A stretch of 8,316 nt of DNA. Source: a candidate division TM6 bacterium UASB124. Its GTDB lineage: Bacteria; Babelota; Babeliae; Babelales; RVW-14. This document shows positions 1 through 7,004 of this stretch, piece by piece; positions within the stretch are counted from its first letter, which is position 1, and each line of letters begins with the position of its first letter. The position numbers and the translations under genes were made by a program. The notes below the pieces were generated by a model, which saw only the letters and a list, made by a program, of their open reading frames with translations, did no database searches and was not told where the DNA came from. The stretch spans positions 1-8,316 of the forward strand of contig CAMBZK010000044.1 in the NCBI GenBank assembly GCA_945872225.1, in the 5' to 3' direction.

Positions 1-1
1 T

Positions 2-685
2 TCGGCTCGCTTGGCATCTTTGGTGACTGATGTTGCTGGCCATATGCAGCTTGGGCTGAGCGTGCCTGCTTCGGCTAGCAAAGACCAATCAGTTGTTTTT
101 GACCTTCCTCGTGGCCACAATGGGCACCTTGGCTGCATTGGGCGTGCCGCACTGGAGGCGACCTTCTATGATTGTGTTACCCTTGGTGGCCAGGTTGGGA
201 GCAGTGTCTTCTTTCCAGCTCATCACGATATGCGCCTTAAAACAGACAAAGCTCAGAATGGTTGGCTTCTACTAAAAAAAGTGCATGTTAAAGAAGACTA
301 CGGTTCATTGTGGGACGTTGGCGCTTATGTTGCCATAACCAAAATCGTTACCGGCTTGCGGGCATTGGTTGGTTACGCGTTCACGCGCCAGGAAGTAACG
401 AGCTATACGGTTCGTGATGCAGACTATCTTAAAGATTATATAGCTAAGCAGCCACCAGCACTCCGCGTGTCGCCAGATGATTTTGCTAACAGCGATGTGC
501 GTTTGCGCGGCTGGGAGAGCCATGTGGTACGTGCTGCCATCCAAGTAGACACAGCAGAAATGCTCAAGACCTCTTTTGGTGGGCTTGTACGTATTGAATA
601 TAGCGTGCCGGTGCTTGGCAAATATAGCTGGGCTACGGATATGGTGGCTGGAGCGCTAGGATGCTCATTTGCATTGAACTTTTAA
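2..685 (+). CDS. Outer-membrane beta-barrel protein, C-terminal part (5' truncated)
   Basis: The reading frame is open from the first bases of the window to TAA at 683-685. The true start therefore lies upstream, and the TTG at 11 need not be an initiator. About 227 residues are visible. They show short alternating hydrophobic/polar stretches rich in Gly, Tyr and Trp, with no long hydrophobic helix. One example is the W-DVGAYVAITKIVTGLRALVGYAF segment near residues 101-124, counted from the TTG. The protein ends ALGCSFALNF. An aromatic last residue preceded by alternating hydrophobics is the classic C-terminal signature of outer-membrane barrels recognised by the BAM complex. The segment has the feel of the large barrel families of host-associated bacteria such as Dependentiae, but I cannot name a family or substrate. 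No clear terminator follows. The next gene starts 95 nt downstream behind its own promoter candidate. Confidence 0.55.
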   Translation, partial: SARLASLVTDVAGHMQLGLSVPASASKDQSVVFDLPRGHNGHLGCIGRAALEATFYDCVTLGGQVGSSVFFPAHHDMRLKTDKAQNGWLLLKKVHVKEDYGSLWDVGAYVAITKIVTGLRALVGYAFTRQEVTSYTVRDADYLKDYIAKQPPALRVSPDDFANSDVRLRGWESHVVRAAIQVDTAEMLKTSFGGLVRIEYSVPVLGKYSWATDMVAGALGCSFALNF

Positions 686-699
686 GGGGTGCTTTGAGG

Positions 700-772
700 C
701 TTTTCAAGTTGCTTATATCTTGCTAGAATGACGATCTGATAAGCACATTAAAAACGTTTGGGCCTTGAAAAG
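700..772. repeat. 9-bp perfect inverted repeat flanking the argS promoter
   Basis: CTTTTCAAG at 700-708 and its exact reverse complement CTTGAAAAG at 764-772 are separated by 55 nt. The left arm overlaps the candidate -35 hexamer and the right arm ends 8 nt before the argS start codon. If the promoter is placed correctly, the left arm is not transcribed, so this would act as DNA rather than as an RNA hairpin. It does not have the spacing of an HspR HAIR site. It could be coincidence. Confidence 0.3.
701..729 (+). promoter_or_regulatory. Candidate extended -10 promoter for argS-lepA-hspR
   Basis: TGCTAGAAT at 721-729 fits an extended -10 element: TG, one base, then TAGAAT at 724-729 with five of six bases of TATAAT. 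A weak -35, TTTTCA at 701-706, lies 17 bp upstream. Transcription would begin near 736, giving a leader of about 45 nt before the argS ATG at 781. A nearly identical string, TTGCTAGACT, lies upstream of the 7042 gene, which supports a real element. This is motif reading only. Confidence 0.5.
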
Positions 773-780
773 TTGTAAAT

Positions 781-2481
781 ATGAATATTTTGACGACTAT
801 TAGAAATTTTATCATGAATGAAGCAAAGCGAAAATACGCTTTGACGACGCATGATTTTAGCTATCTTGAATTTAAAACGAACACTGGCGATGAGGCAAAA
901 TTTGGCGATATCAGTACGAATATCGCAATGATTTTGACTAAAGTTGTTGGTCTCAATCCCCGGATTATTGCGGGCGATATGCAAGAGGCGCTTACCACAA
1001 CGCACGAAATGCGCTTGTATGTTGAACAGGTGCACATTGCCGGTCCTGGTTTTTTAAACTTAACGCTTTCAAAGGCGGCCATTGAAGAGCTCTTTTTTGA
1101 GCTTCTGATGCAAAAAGAGGCATTCTTTAAGCTTGGTGATGATGAAGCAAAGAAGAAGGTGCTCATTGAGTTTGTGAGCGCGAACCCAACCGGGCCGTTG
1201 CATCTTGGCCATGGCCGTGGCGGCATTATTGGCGATACCCTTGCTCGGGTGATGAGTTTCTTGGGCCATCACGTCGATAAAGAATTTTATATTAATGATG
1301 CGGGTAATCAGATCAACAAGCTTGGCCTTTCATTCAGGGCGCGTTGCTTGCAAGAGCTTGGCATTGCCCAAGAGCTTCCTGAAGAAGGGTATGCTGGCGA
1401 ATATTTAATTGATATCGCAAAAGACTGTGTGCTTGCTCATGGCCAGGCTTTAAAAGAAAAGCCTGCGGTATTTTTTGAACTGTATGCCAAAGAAAATTTA
1501 CTCCAGCTCATTCAGGCAGATTTGAATACCTATCGCATTCATTTTGATACCTGGTTCTCAGAAAAAACGTTGCATGATGATGGGTCAGTACAACGTGCGC
1601 TAGACTTGTTGCAAGCAAAAGAGCTTGCGTATGAGCATGAGGGTGCGCTGTGGTTTAAGTCTACCGCGTTTGGTGATGATAAAGACCGTGTCGTGCGTAA
1701 AAGCACTGGCGAGTTGACCTATATTGCTGCCGACATTGCGTACCATAAAAATAAGTTTGATCGTGGCTATGACCTGCTAATTGATATCTTAGGGCATGAT
1801 CACCATGGGTATGTTAAACGCCTGAAGGCAACAATGGAGGCGCTTGGCTTTAACCCTGACCAGCTTGATGTTATTTTGTATCAGTTGGTTAACATCAAAG
1901 CTAACGATGTTGCCGTGAGAATGTCGAAGCGAGCAGGTAATTTTACCAAGCTGAGCGATGTGATCGATGAAGTTGGTGCTGATGTTGCACGTTTCTTTTA
2001 CTTGAACCGCAAGGCCGATATGACGCTCGATTTTGATCTGGCAACGGCATTAAAAAAGACTGATGAGAACCCTGTTTATTACATTCAGTATGCGTTTGTG
2101 CGGATTAACAGCTTGCTTGACAGAGCTGAAGCCGAAGGTTTTCATGAGTGGGTTGGGCAGCTCAGAACTGGCACGGTTTCACGCGAGCAGCTGGCGGCAC
2201 TTATGGCTCACATGACTAATGACGAGCGTGATATGCTCAAAAAAATGTGCTTGCTGCAAGACATTTTGCGCGCGATTGCACAAGGTTATCAATCCCACGT
2301 ACTTTCGTATTTTGCATTGGAGCTTGCGCAACATTTGCATAGTTATTACACCAGAAATAAAGTTATTGATAAGCATCAGGTTGCTATCTCGCAGCTGCGT
2401 ATGCTGGTAGTGTTTTCTGTTCACCAAGTCCTCAGCCTTTGTTTTGATTTGCTGGGTATTTCTAAACCAGAACGCATGTAA
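781..2481 (+). CDS. argS: Arginyl-tRNA synthetase
   Basis: This is a cytoplasmic class I aminoacyl-tRNA synthetase that ligates arginine to tRNA-Arg using ATP. At 566 residues it is the usual bacterial length. The N-terminal additional domain spans roughly residues 1-110. The SANPTGPLHLGHGRGG signature at 133-148 contains the HIGH-box equivalent HLGH (141-144). VRMSKRAGNF (379-388) is the KMSKS-loop equivalent, in the form common in bacterial ArgRS. The C-terminal anticodon-binding DALR-type domain starts near 430 with YYIQYAFVRI, and the protein ends with the typical LGISKPERM. The ATG at 781 gives a normal N-terminus (MNILTTIRNF). There is no strong Shine-Dalgarno before it, and a second ATG at 814 would trim the additional domain. 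It is the first gene of a run with lepA (19-nt gap) and a MerR-type regulator. All expected motifs are intact. Confidence 0.97.
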   Translation: MNILTTIRNFIMNEAKRKYALTTHDFSYLEFKTNTGDEAKFGDISTNIAMILTKVVGLNPRIIAGDMQEALTTTHEMRLYVEQVHIAGPGFLNLTLSKAAIEELFFELLMQKEAFFKLGDDEAKKKVLIEFVSANPTGPLHLGHGRGGIIGDTLARVMSFLGHHVDKEFYINDAGNQINKLGLSFRARCLQELGIAQELPEEGYAGEYLIDIAKDCVLAHGQALKEKPAVFFELYAKENLLQLIQADLNTYRIHFDTWFSEKTLHDDGSVQRALDLLQAKELAYEHEGALWFKSTAFGDDKDRVVRKSTGELTYIAADIAYHKNKFDRGYDLLIDILGHDHHGYVKRLKATMEALGFNPDQLDVILYQLVNIKANDVAVRMSKRAGNFTKLSDVIDEVGADVARFFYLNRKADMTLDFDLATALKKTDENPVYYIQYAFVRINSLLDRAEAEGFHEWVGQLRTGTVSREQLAALMAHMTNDERDMLKKMCLLQDILRAIAQGYQSHVLSYFALELAQHLHSYYTRNKVIDKHQVAISQLRMLVVFSVHQVLSLCFDLLGISKPERM

Positions 2482-2500
2482 TTGAAAGATTATTGATTCC

Positions 2501-4330
2501 ATGAATATAAGCAAAATTGCTCATTTTAATCTCAAAGATTTTGATTCATCCTGTATTCGCAACTTTTCGATTATTGCGCACATTGACCATGGCAAATCGA
2601 CGCTCGCTGACCGCTTGCTTGAAAAAGCAGAAACGATTTCCATGCGTGAAAAAGCGACGCAATTTTTGGATAAACTCCAGGTTGAAAAAGAGCGTGGTAT
2701 CACCGTAAAGGCTCAGACGGCGTCGCTTTTTTATGAGTACAACGGCAAAATTTATCTACTCAATTTGATTGATACTCCCGGCCACGTTGATTTTACGTAC
2801 GAAGTTTCGCGCTCACTGTACGCCTGCCAAGGAGCATTGCTTTTAGTTGATGCAGTGCAGGGTGTGCAAGCGCAAACTATGGCTAATTTTTACCTCGCAT
2901 TTGAGCAAAATTTAACCATTGTCCCGGTGATTAATAAAATTGATATGATGAATGCCGATCCTGATCGCGTTGGTCGCGAGATGGAAAAGGTTTTTGATAC
3001 GCAAAAAGAAGACCTGCTGCTCATTTCTGCAAAAGTTGGGCTCGGGATCGATGAGCTTTTAGCTGCTGTTGTAGAACGCATTCAACCACCAACCGGTGAT
3101 ATGAATAAGCCGCTCAAGGCCCTTTTGTTTGACTCCTGGTACGATGAGTATCGTGGTGTGATCTGTTTGATCGAGATTATTGATGGATCCTTGAAAAAGG
3201 GCGATATGGTTATGGCTGCCCACACTGGTCAATCATACGAAGTTCTTGAACTTGGCTTAATGTATCCAGAGCCAACACCAATGCCAGCACTTTTTACCGG
3301 TCAGGTTGGGTACGTCATCACTGGCATGAAAACGGTTAAAGAAGCGCGCGTTGGTGATACGCTATGCCACACCAAGAGTCCTGTGCCAGCATTGCCTGGT
3401 TTTAAGCCAGCAAAATCGATGGTGTTTGCGGGGATTTATCCGCTTGATACAACCGAGTTTGAGCTGGTCCGTGATGCGATTGAAAAATTAACGTTGAACG
3501 ATCCAAGCGTGCACATTGAAAAAGAGACATCGGTGGCACTTGGCCTAGGGTTTCGTTGTGGCTTTCTCGGCTTGTTGCACATGGATGTGTTCAAGCAGCG
3601 CTTGGAGCAAGAGTACAACGTTAACATTATTGTTACGTCTCCAACCGTGCTTTATAAAGTGCTGTTGACCAATGGCGAAGAAGAAGTGGTTGAAAATCCT
3701 TCTAAATTTCCTGAAGTGACCAAAATAGAAACGGTGTTTGAGCCGACGGTGCTAGCGACATTGATTATGCCAAAAGAGTATTTGGGCAATATTATGAAGC
3801 TTTGCCAAGATCGTCGTGGCGTGCAGCAAGAGATGACTTTTCTGGACGAAGAGCGGATCGTGTTGCGTTACAAGTTGCCGCTGAACGAAATTATTACCGA
3901 TTTTTATGACAAGCTAAAATCAATGAGCGCTGGCTATGCAAGCTTTGACTATGAGCAAGCTGGCTACCAAGCATCTGATCTGGTTAAAATGAATATCCTA
4001 CTTAACGGTAAAGCGGTTGATGCGCTTTCTATGATTGTGCACGAAGACAAAGCGCTTGGCGTTGGCCGTCAGTTGACACAAAAACTGAAAGACGTTATTC
4101 ATAGACAGATGTTTGAAGTAGCGATTCAAGCGGCAATTGGTGCAAAAGTGATTGCGCGTGAGACGGTTTCGGCTATGCGTAAAAACGTTATTGCTAAGTG
4201 CTATGGTGGTGACATCAGCCGTAAGCGCAAGCTGCTTGAGAAGCAAAAAGAGGGTAAGAAAAAAATGAAGCAAGTGGGGAACGTTGAGTTGCCGCACGAC
4301 GCATTTTTGACCATCCTCGAGCATGATTAA
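2501..4330 (+). CDS. lepA: Elongation factor 4 (LepA), ribosome-associated translational GTPase
   Basis: LepA/EF4 is a near-universal bacterial GTPase of the EF-G superfamily. It binds ribosomes and has been linked to back-translocation, stress-time translation and 30S biogenesis. The 609 residues carry the full set of GTPase motifs: G1 AHIDHGKST (26-34), G2 in ERGIT (64-68), G3 DTPGH (91-95), G4 NKID (145-148) and G5 SAK within ISAKVGLG. The LepA-specific C-terminal signature YGGDISRKRKLLEKQKEGKK is present near residues 567-586, followed by MKQVGNVELP. The first 19 residues precede the usual IRNFSIIAHIDHGKST opening, so the N-terminus is about 15 residues longer than in many LepA proteins. 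No in-frame start lies between 2501 and the P-loop, so the extension is probably real. The Shine-Dalgarno is weak, which fits translation coupled to argS 19 nt upstream. Confidence 0.97.
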   Translation: MNISKIAHFNLKDFDSSCIRNFSIIAHIDHGKSTLADRLLEKAETISMREKATQFLDKLQVEKERGITVKAQTASLFYEYNGKIYLLNLIDTPGHVDFTYEVSRSLYACQGALLLVDAVQGVQAQTMANFYLAFEQNLTIVPVINKIDMMNADPDRVGREMEKVFDTQKEDLLLISAKVGLGIDELLAAVVERIQPPTGDMNKPLKALLFDSWYDEYRGVICLIEIIDGSLKKGDMVMAAHTGQSYEVLELGLMYPEPTPMPALFTGQVGYVITGMKTVKEARVGDTLCHTKSPVPALPGFKPAKSMVFAGIYPLDTTEFELVRDAIEKLTLNDPSVHIEKETSVALGLGFRCGFLGLLHMDVFKQRLEQEYNVNIIVTSPTVLYKVLLTNGEEEVVENPSKFPEVTKIETVFEPTVLATLIMPKEYLGNIMKLCQDRRGVQQEMTFLDEERIVLRYKLPLNEIITDFYDKLKSMSAGYASFDYEQAGYQASDLVKMNILLNGKAVDALSMIVHEDKALGVGRQLTQKLKDVIHRQMFEVAIQAAIGAKVIARETVSAMRKNVIAKCYGGDISRKRKLLEKQKEGKKKMKQVGNVELPHDAFLTILEHD

Positions 4331-4335
4331 AGGTT

Positions 4336-4342
4336 AAGGGAG
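4336..4342 (+). promoter_or_regulatory. Ribosome binding site deciding the start of the MerR-type gene
   Basis: AAGGGAG lies 5 nt before the ATG at 4348 but only 2 nt before the GTG at 4345. The ATG is therefore the better start, one residue shorter than the longest reading frame. Confidence 0.6.
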
Positions 4343-4347
4343 CTGTG

Positions 4348-4869
4348 ATGAGAAAAAGGAAGGGTTTTTATTCGATATCGGTTGTTGCTAAGATGTTTTC
4401 TGTGCATCAGCAAACGATTCGCATGTATGAAAAACAGGGTCTGATTACGCCAAAGCGGTCAGACGGCAATACCCGCCTTTTCTCTGAAGAAGATGTTGAT
4501 CGGCTTGAAGAAGTTATCTATTTAACGCACAAGCTAGGTGTTAATTTAGCTGGCGTTGAAATGATCTTAAAGCTGCAAAAAAAGATCAAGCGCATGCAAG
4601 ATCAGATGAATAAGGTCTTTCAAGAGGCTGATAGCGAGATTGAAGAAGAGAAGCAGCACATGCGTGAGGATCTTACACGCCAGGCGCAACAGCTAGCAGC
4701 AATTCGCAAAGAGAACCTTGGCGACAAGCTACCGTCTTCAGCACAACCACAGCAACTGCTTTTGCCAAGTGACCCACCAGCCAAAGATGGGGCTAAAAAG
4801 CATGTGTATGATGATGTTGATCCAGATATTCCACTTGATGATTTTGAAATAGAGTACGACAAAGATTAA
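4348..4869 (+). CDS. hspR: MerR-family transcriptional regulator, HspR-like
   Basis: A predicted DNA-binding regulator of 173 residues. Residues 6-75 form a MerR-type winged helix-turn-helix: FYSISVVAKMFSVHQQTIRMYEKQGL, then a wing with NTRLFSEEDVDRLEEV and LTHKLGVNLAGVEMIL. The order of these blocks matches HspR, the repressor of dnaK/clpB-type chaperone genes in actinobacteria and epsilonproteobacteria. Residues 70-125 are charged and heptad-like, probably the dimerisation coiled coil, and are longer than in a minimal HspR. A Pro/Gln linker follows, then a very acidic tail (DDVDPDIPLDDFEIEYDKD). There is no Cys-based metal or drug-binding site. It is the third gene of the argS-lepA run (17-nt gap after lepA) and has no chaperone neighbour. 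No HAIR operator (CTTGAGT-N7-ACTCAAG) was found in the window, so its targets are probably elsewhere. The family call is firm; the HspR function is likely but inferred. Confidence 0.8.
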   Translation: MRKRKGFYSISVVAKMFSVHQQTIRMYEKQGLITPKRSDGNTRLFSEEDVDRLEEVIYLTHKLGVNLAGVEMILKLQKKIKRMQDQMNKVFQEADSEIEEEKQHMREDLTRQAQQLAAIRKENLGDKLPSSAQPQQLLLPSDPPAKDGAKKHVYDDVDPDIPLDDFEIEYDKD

Positions 4870-4898
4870 ACCCATCTGGGTGTATAAAATTAAGTTAT

Positions 4899-4932
4899 AA
4901 AAAAGACCTGCTTTAATTAGCAGGTCTTTTTT
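4899..4932. terminator. Bidirectional intrinsic terminator
   Basis: A perfect 14-bp stem runs from AAAAAAGACCTGCT (4899-4912) to AGCAGGTCTTTTTT (4919-4932), with a TTAATT loop. The U-tract is present when read from either strand. It lies 29 nt after the hspR stop and 21 nt beyond the stop of the opposing gene ending at 4954, so it can end both convergent transcripts. Confidence 0.92.
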
Positions 4933-4953
4933 ATGTGTAGAAAATTTTAGTTT

Positions 4954-5988
4954 TTACTTCAATCCAGGATTTAGCTGTGCTCCTGTTAAGCGACCTCTGA
5001 GTCTGGTCATTGGTGTATGCGGTGCTTGCTGTGTAATAGGTTCTGTTTCGGCTTTAGGAGCTTCTCTAGGGGCATAAATTATTGCCTTTCTGGCGATTAG
5101 ACGATACCTATCCCAACTATGAATTCCATCAAAGCGCATGTAAAGGGGTAGTCGAAGCTTATCTTTAATCAAGAATGAAAGCATGTTAATACCAGCAATA
5201 AACATTTTATTAAAAAATGTTTCTCTGAAGTATCTTTTTATTTCTTCTTTCGATCGCCAAGATCGGCCTGTTGTTTCAGGCTCGTATCTTTGGGGAGTCT
5301 CCTTTATTTTATTCCATTCACGCAGTGACATGTATTTATATTCCTTATTTGGAAAGCTAACATATATAAAAGCTAACCAATAAAATTTATTAGTAAGATA
5401 CATAGCCAATTCTAGGGGATAACAGTTTGGCTCGAAATTTTTTATGCAAGCAAGAGATGCTATTCCTGTAGCAGCTGAAAATAAATTGAGTAGTTTTCCG
5501 CCATCGCTGGTCTTAGATCCTGGTAGTAAATTCCACAGCTGCATTAAAGCGACTTGGGGGTTGTTTAGCGTACTTTTGCTGACATGCATTAAGCACAATG
5601 CTGCTAATAAGCCAGCAATGGGACCAGCAGCAAGCATAACGGCCTGTTGCATTGGTGAAAGGACCTTTGTGTAGTCATCATTGAAAGAGACACAACCTAA
5701 ATCTGGCCGTCTGAAGTTGGCAACGCAAACATCACCTAAGCAGAAATAGGTGTCTTCTGGTGTGCAGCTTTTATTTTGACCAAAGCATATATGGTTAACA
5801 CTTAGGCCAAGAGCTTTTGCTGCGTAGTAATGGCCAGCTTCGTGAACAAGGATTCCAGTGGCAGTGGAAACATAGTTTCCCAGTACTCTTTGGCATATGT
5901 TTTTAATCGTCTTCTGACCATCTTGAATAGGGTTTGTGAAAAATGCTAAGAAAAAAACATATACCATACCTAAGATTAATTGAGTCAT
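4954..5988 (-). CDS. M50-like (site-2 protease-type) membrane zinc metalloprotease, paralogue A
   Basis: A predicted intramembrane metalloprotease of 344 residues. A hydrophobic N-terminal segment (3-18) is followed by a second hydrophobic stretch carrying HEAGH (49-53), the zinc-binding and catalytic motif. Then come GLSVNHICFG (61-70), which resembles the strand after HExxH in site-2 proteases, LAAGPIAGLLAALCL (119-133), and NLLPGSKTSDGG (153-164), which fits the third M50 motif with Asp162 as zinc ligand. Another hydrophobic segment spans about 202-212. Residues 215-260 are polar and basic, and the Pro-rich tail after 305 ends in LNPGLK. There is no PDZ domain. Four Cys (75, 83, 88, 99) lie between HExxH and AGP. 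The ATG at 5988 is preferred because GGAG lies 6 nt before it; the upstream ATG at 6000 has no ribosome site. The gene starts 28 nt after its paralogue ends. The family call is by motif; the substrate is unknown. Confidence 0.7.
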   Translation of the reverse strand: MTQLILGMVYVFFLAFFTNPIQDGQKTIKNICQRVLGNYVSTATGILVHEAGHYYAAKALGLSVNHICFGQNKSCTPEDTYFCLGDVCVANFRRPDLGCVSFNDDYTKVLSPMQQAVMLAAGPIAGLLAALCLMHVSKSTLNNPQVALMQLWNLLPGSKTSDGGKLLNLFSAATGIASLACIKNFEPNCYPLELAMYLTNKFYWLAFIYVSFPNKEYKYMSLREWNKIKETPQRYEPETTGRSWRSKEEIKRYFRETFFNKMFIAGINMLSFLIKDKLRLPLYMRFDGIHSWDRYRLIARKAIIYAPREAPKAETEPITQQAPHTPMTRLRGRLTGAQLNPGLK

Positions 5989-5994
5989 GATGGG

Positions 5995-5998
5995 CTCC
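5995..5998 (-). promoter_or_regulatory. Ribosome binding site that decides the start of paralogue A
   Basis: On the minus strand GGAG (5998 to 5995) lies 6 nt before the ATG at 5988. It overlaps the competing upstream ATG at 6000, which itself has only an AT-rich leader. If 6000 is used, the protein gains four residues (MEPI). Confidence 0.5.
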
Positions 5999-6016
5999 AT
6001 TTTAATTATTAGTGGG

Positions 6017-6829
6017 TCATTGCATGGGAGTAACTTTTGAACTAATTACGTCTGCAGGGCTACCTTTTTCAATATCAAAGCGCATGGTTGTGCCAACATT
6101 ATCCAAAAATGTTTGGTTGCAACTTGCGAGTCCACAAGCGTGAACGAAGTTGCGTAGTGAATTTTTATACGACGGTTTTTCAGCAAGCGTTTTTTCAAGG
6201 CTGTTATTGGTGCGAGAGCTTGGCCAGTAGGTGTAGCCTTTGAGTCCCAAATCAAGTGCCGTAGTGATGAGCCGTCCGTTTCTGGTTTCAAATAAAACAT
6301 TCAGTTTAGGAAGGCGGGCTATGATTTGAGCTCCATCGTTACCGCTTTTCCATCGAGGGAGTAAGTTTTCTAATTGTTGTGGGGCAATATGCTTGCTATA
6401 GAGCGTTCCTTTGGATAAGCGTTGTATGCATGCGTTGGCAATAAGCCCACTTAGGGGGCCAGCCAAAAGCATTAAAATTTCTTGTCCTGGGGTTAGCGAT
6501 GTTATTCTGCCAATATTCTTCTGTCTGATGTCCCAACCACCAATATGAAAATTGCCAATCTGAAACATAGAGGTTTGTGGTGTGCAGTTATGAACAGGAG
6601 CCCCAACACAAAGGTATTCTGGCCAGGTGCCGCCAAAATAGCGTGCCGTTAGTGCATGGCCAGCTTCGTGAGCAATGCCACATGCAGCTGACGCTAGCAT
6701 GCTTGTTGCCGTACATCGGGCAATATTTTTCATGGTAAGCTGCTTGCGCAAGCCTTGCCTTGCATGTGGTGGGACCGTTGCGTAGGCCAGGGAGAGGGCA
6801 ATAAGTAATTTGGTCATGGGATAGAGCAT
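6017..6829 (-). CDS. M50-like (site-2 protease-type) membrane zinc metalloprotease, paralogue B
   Basis: A 270-residue predicted membrane protein with the same plan as the gene just downstream. It has a short hydrophobic N-terminal segment (6-20) and then HEAGH (54-58) within a second, moderately hydrophobic stretch. The loop carries IGNFHIGGWD (91-100), resembling the PLGGY-like strand of M50 enzymes, followed by MLLAGPLSGLIANACI (120-135) and NLLPRWKSGNDG (155-166) with Asp165 as the expected third zinc ligand. AGP and NLLP are 32 residues apart in both paralogues. Both also share a loop Cys pair (C74 and C82 here), each second Cys followed by TP, and a C-terminal MRFD (249-252). The start at 6829 has AAGGA 6 nt upstream. 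It is first in the minus-strand pair, 16 nt ahead of the longest reading frame of paralogue A. Catalytic residues look complete, but activity and substrate are unknown. Confidence 0.7.
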   Translation of the reverse strand: MLYPMTKLLIALSLAYATVPPHARQGLRKQLTMKNIARCTATSMLASAACGIAHEAGHALTARYFGGTWPEYLCVGAPVHNCTPQTSMFQIGNFHIGGWDIRQKNIGRITSLTPGQEILMLLAGPLSGLIANACIQRLSKGTLYSKHIAPQQLENLLPRWKSGNDGAQIIARLPKLNVLFETRNGRLITTALDLGLKGYTYWPSSRTNNSLEKTLAEKPSYKNSLRNFVHACGLASCNQTFLDNVGTTMRFDIEKGSPADVISSKVTPMQ

Positions 6830-6875
6830 GGCAGATCCTTAAATAGCTTTTTATACCGAAATACCCAGTTGGCGT

Positions 6876-6903
6876 ATTATCAGTTTGGCAATAAATAAGG
6901 CAA
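6876..6903 (-). promoter_or_regulatory. Candidate promoter for the M50-like pair
   Basis: On the minus strand, TTGCCT (6903 to 6898) as -35 is followed after 16 bp by GATAAT (6881 to 6876) as -10. The expected start near 6869 leaves a leader of about 40 nt before the ATG at 6829. The matches are 4/6 and 5/6. The call is from sequence alone. Confidence 0.45.
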
Positions 6904-6925
6904 TGTGCAAAAGGGGCTGTATGAT

Positions 6926-6958
6926 TTCAGTTAGTAACTCTTGGTGTTACAGGCTGAA
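6926..6958. repeat. Imperfect inverted repeat in the divergent control region
   Basis: TTCAGTTAGTAAC (6926-6938) and GTTACAGGCTGAA (6946-6958) form two 5-bp perfect arm pairs (TTCAG/CTGAA and GTAAC/GTTAC). A 3x3 internal stretch separates the pairs, and the loop is TCTTGGT (7 nt). In RNA, two of the three internal positions could wobble-pair. It lies between the two divergent promoter candidates and has no U-tract, so an operator is more plausible than a terminator. No known regulator site was recognised. Confidence 0.35.
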
Positions 6959-6981
6959 AAATTAGCCAACAGAGGGGCTTT

Positions 6982-7004
6982 TTGCTAGACTCTGCACTGA
7001 TAAT
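6982..7004 (+). promoter_or_regulatory. Candidate promoter for the small membrane protein and htpX
   Basis: TTGCTAGACT (6982-6991) contains an extended -10 (TG at 6983-6984, TAGACT at 6986-6991). It is followed by CTGATAA at 6997-7003, whose GATAAT (6999-7004) is an alternative -10. No good -35 is visible. The same TTGCTAGA-T...CTGATAA arrangement lies upstream of argS. Confidence 0.4.

Noticed and set aside
11..13. TTG as the start of the first gene
   Set aside because: The frame is already open upstream to the window edge and the protein lacks a signal peptide there, so the gene is simply cut off.
686..780. HspR HAIR or HrcA CIRCE operator before argS
   Set aside because: The CTTGAAAAG arm resembles half a HAIR site, but the spacing and bases do not fit CTTGAGT-N7-ACTCAAG. 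No CIRCE sequence is present.
748..1226. Antisense reading frames across the start of argS (95 and 121 codons)
   Set aside because: They oppose a clear argS, look compositionally like reverse translations, and overlap each other.
2179..2514. Antisense reading frame of 111 codons across the end of argS
   Set aside because: It is a shadow of argS and the start of lepA, with no family resemblance and no promoter or ribosome site seen.
6046..6300. 84-codon minus-strand frame inside the second M50-like gene
   Set aside because: It is an alternative frame of paralogue B, whose own frame carries all conserved motifs through to its C-terminal MRFD.
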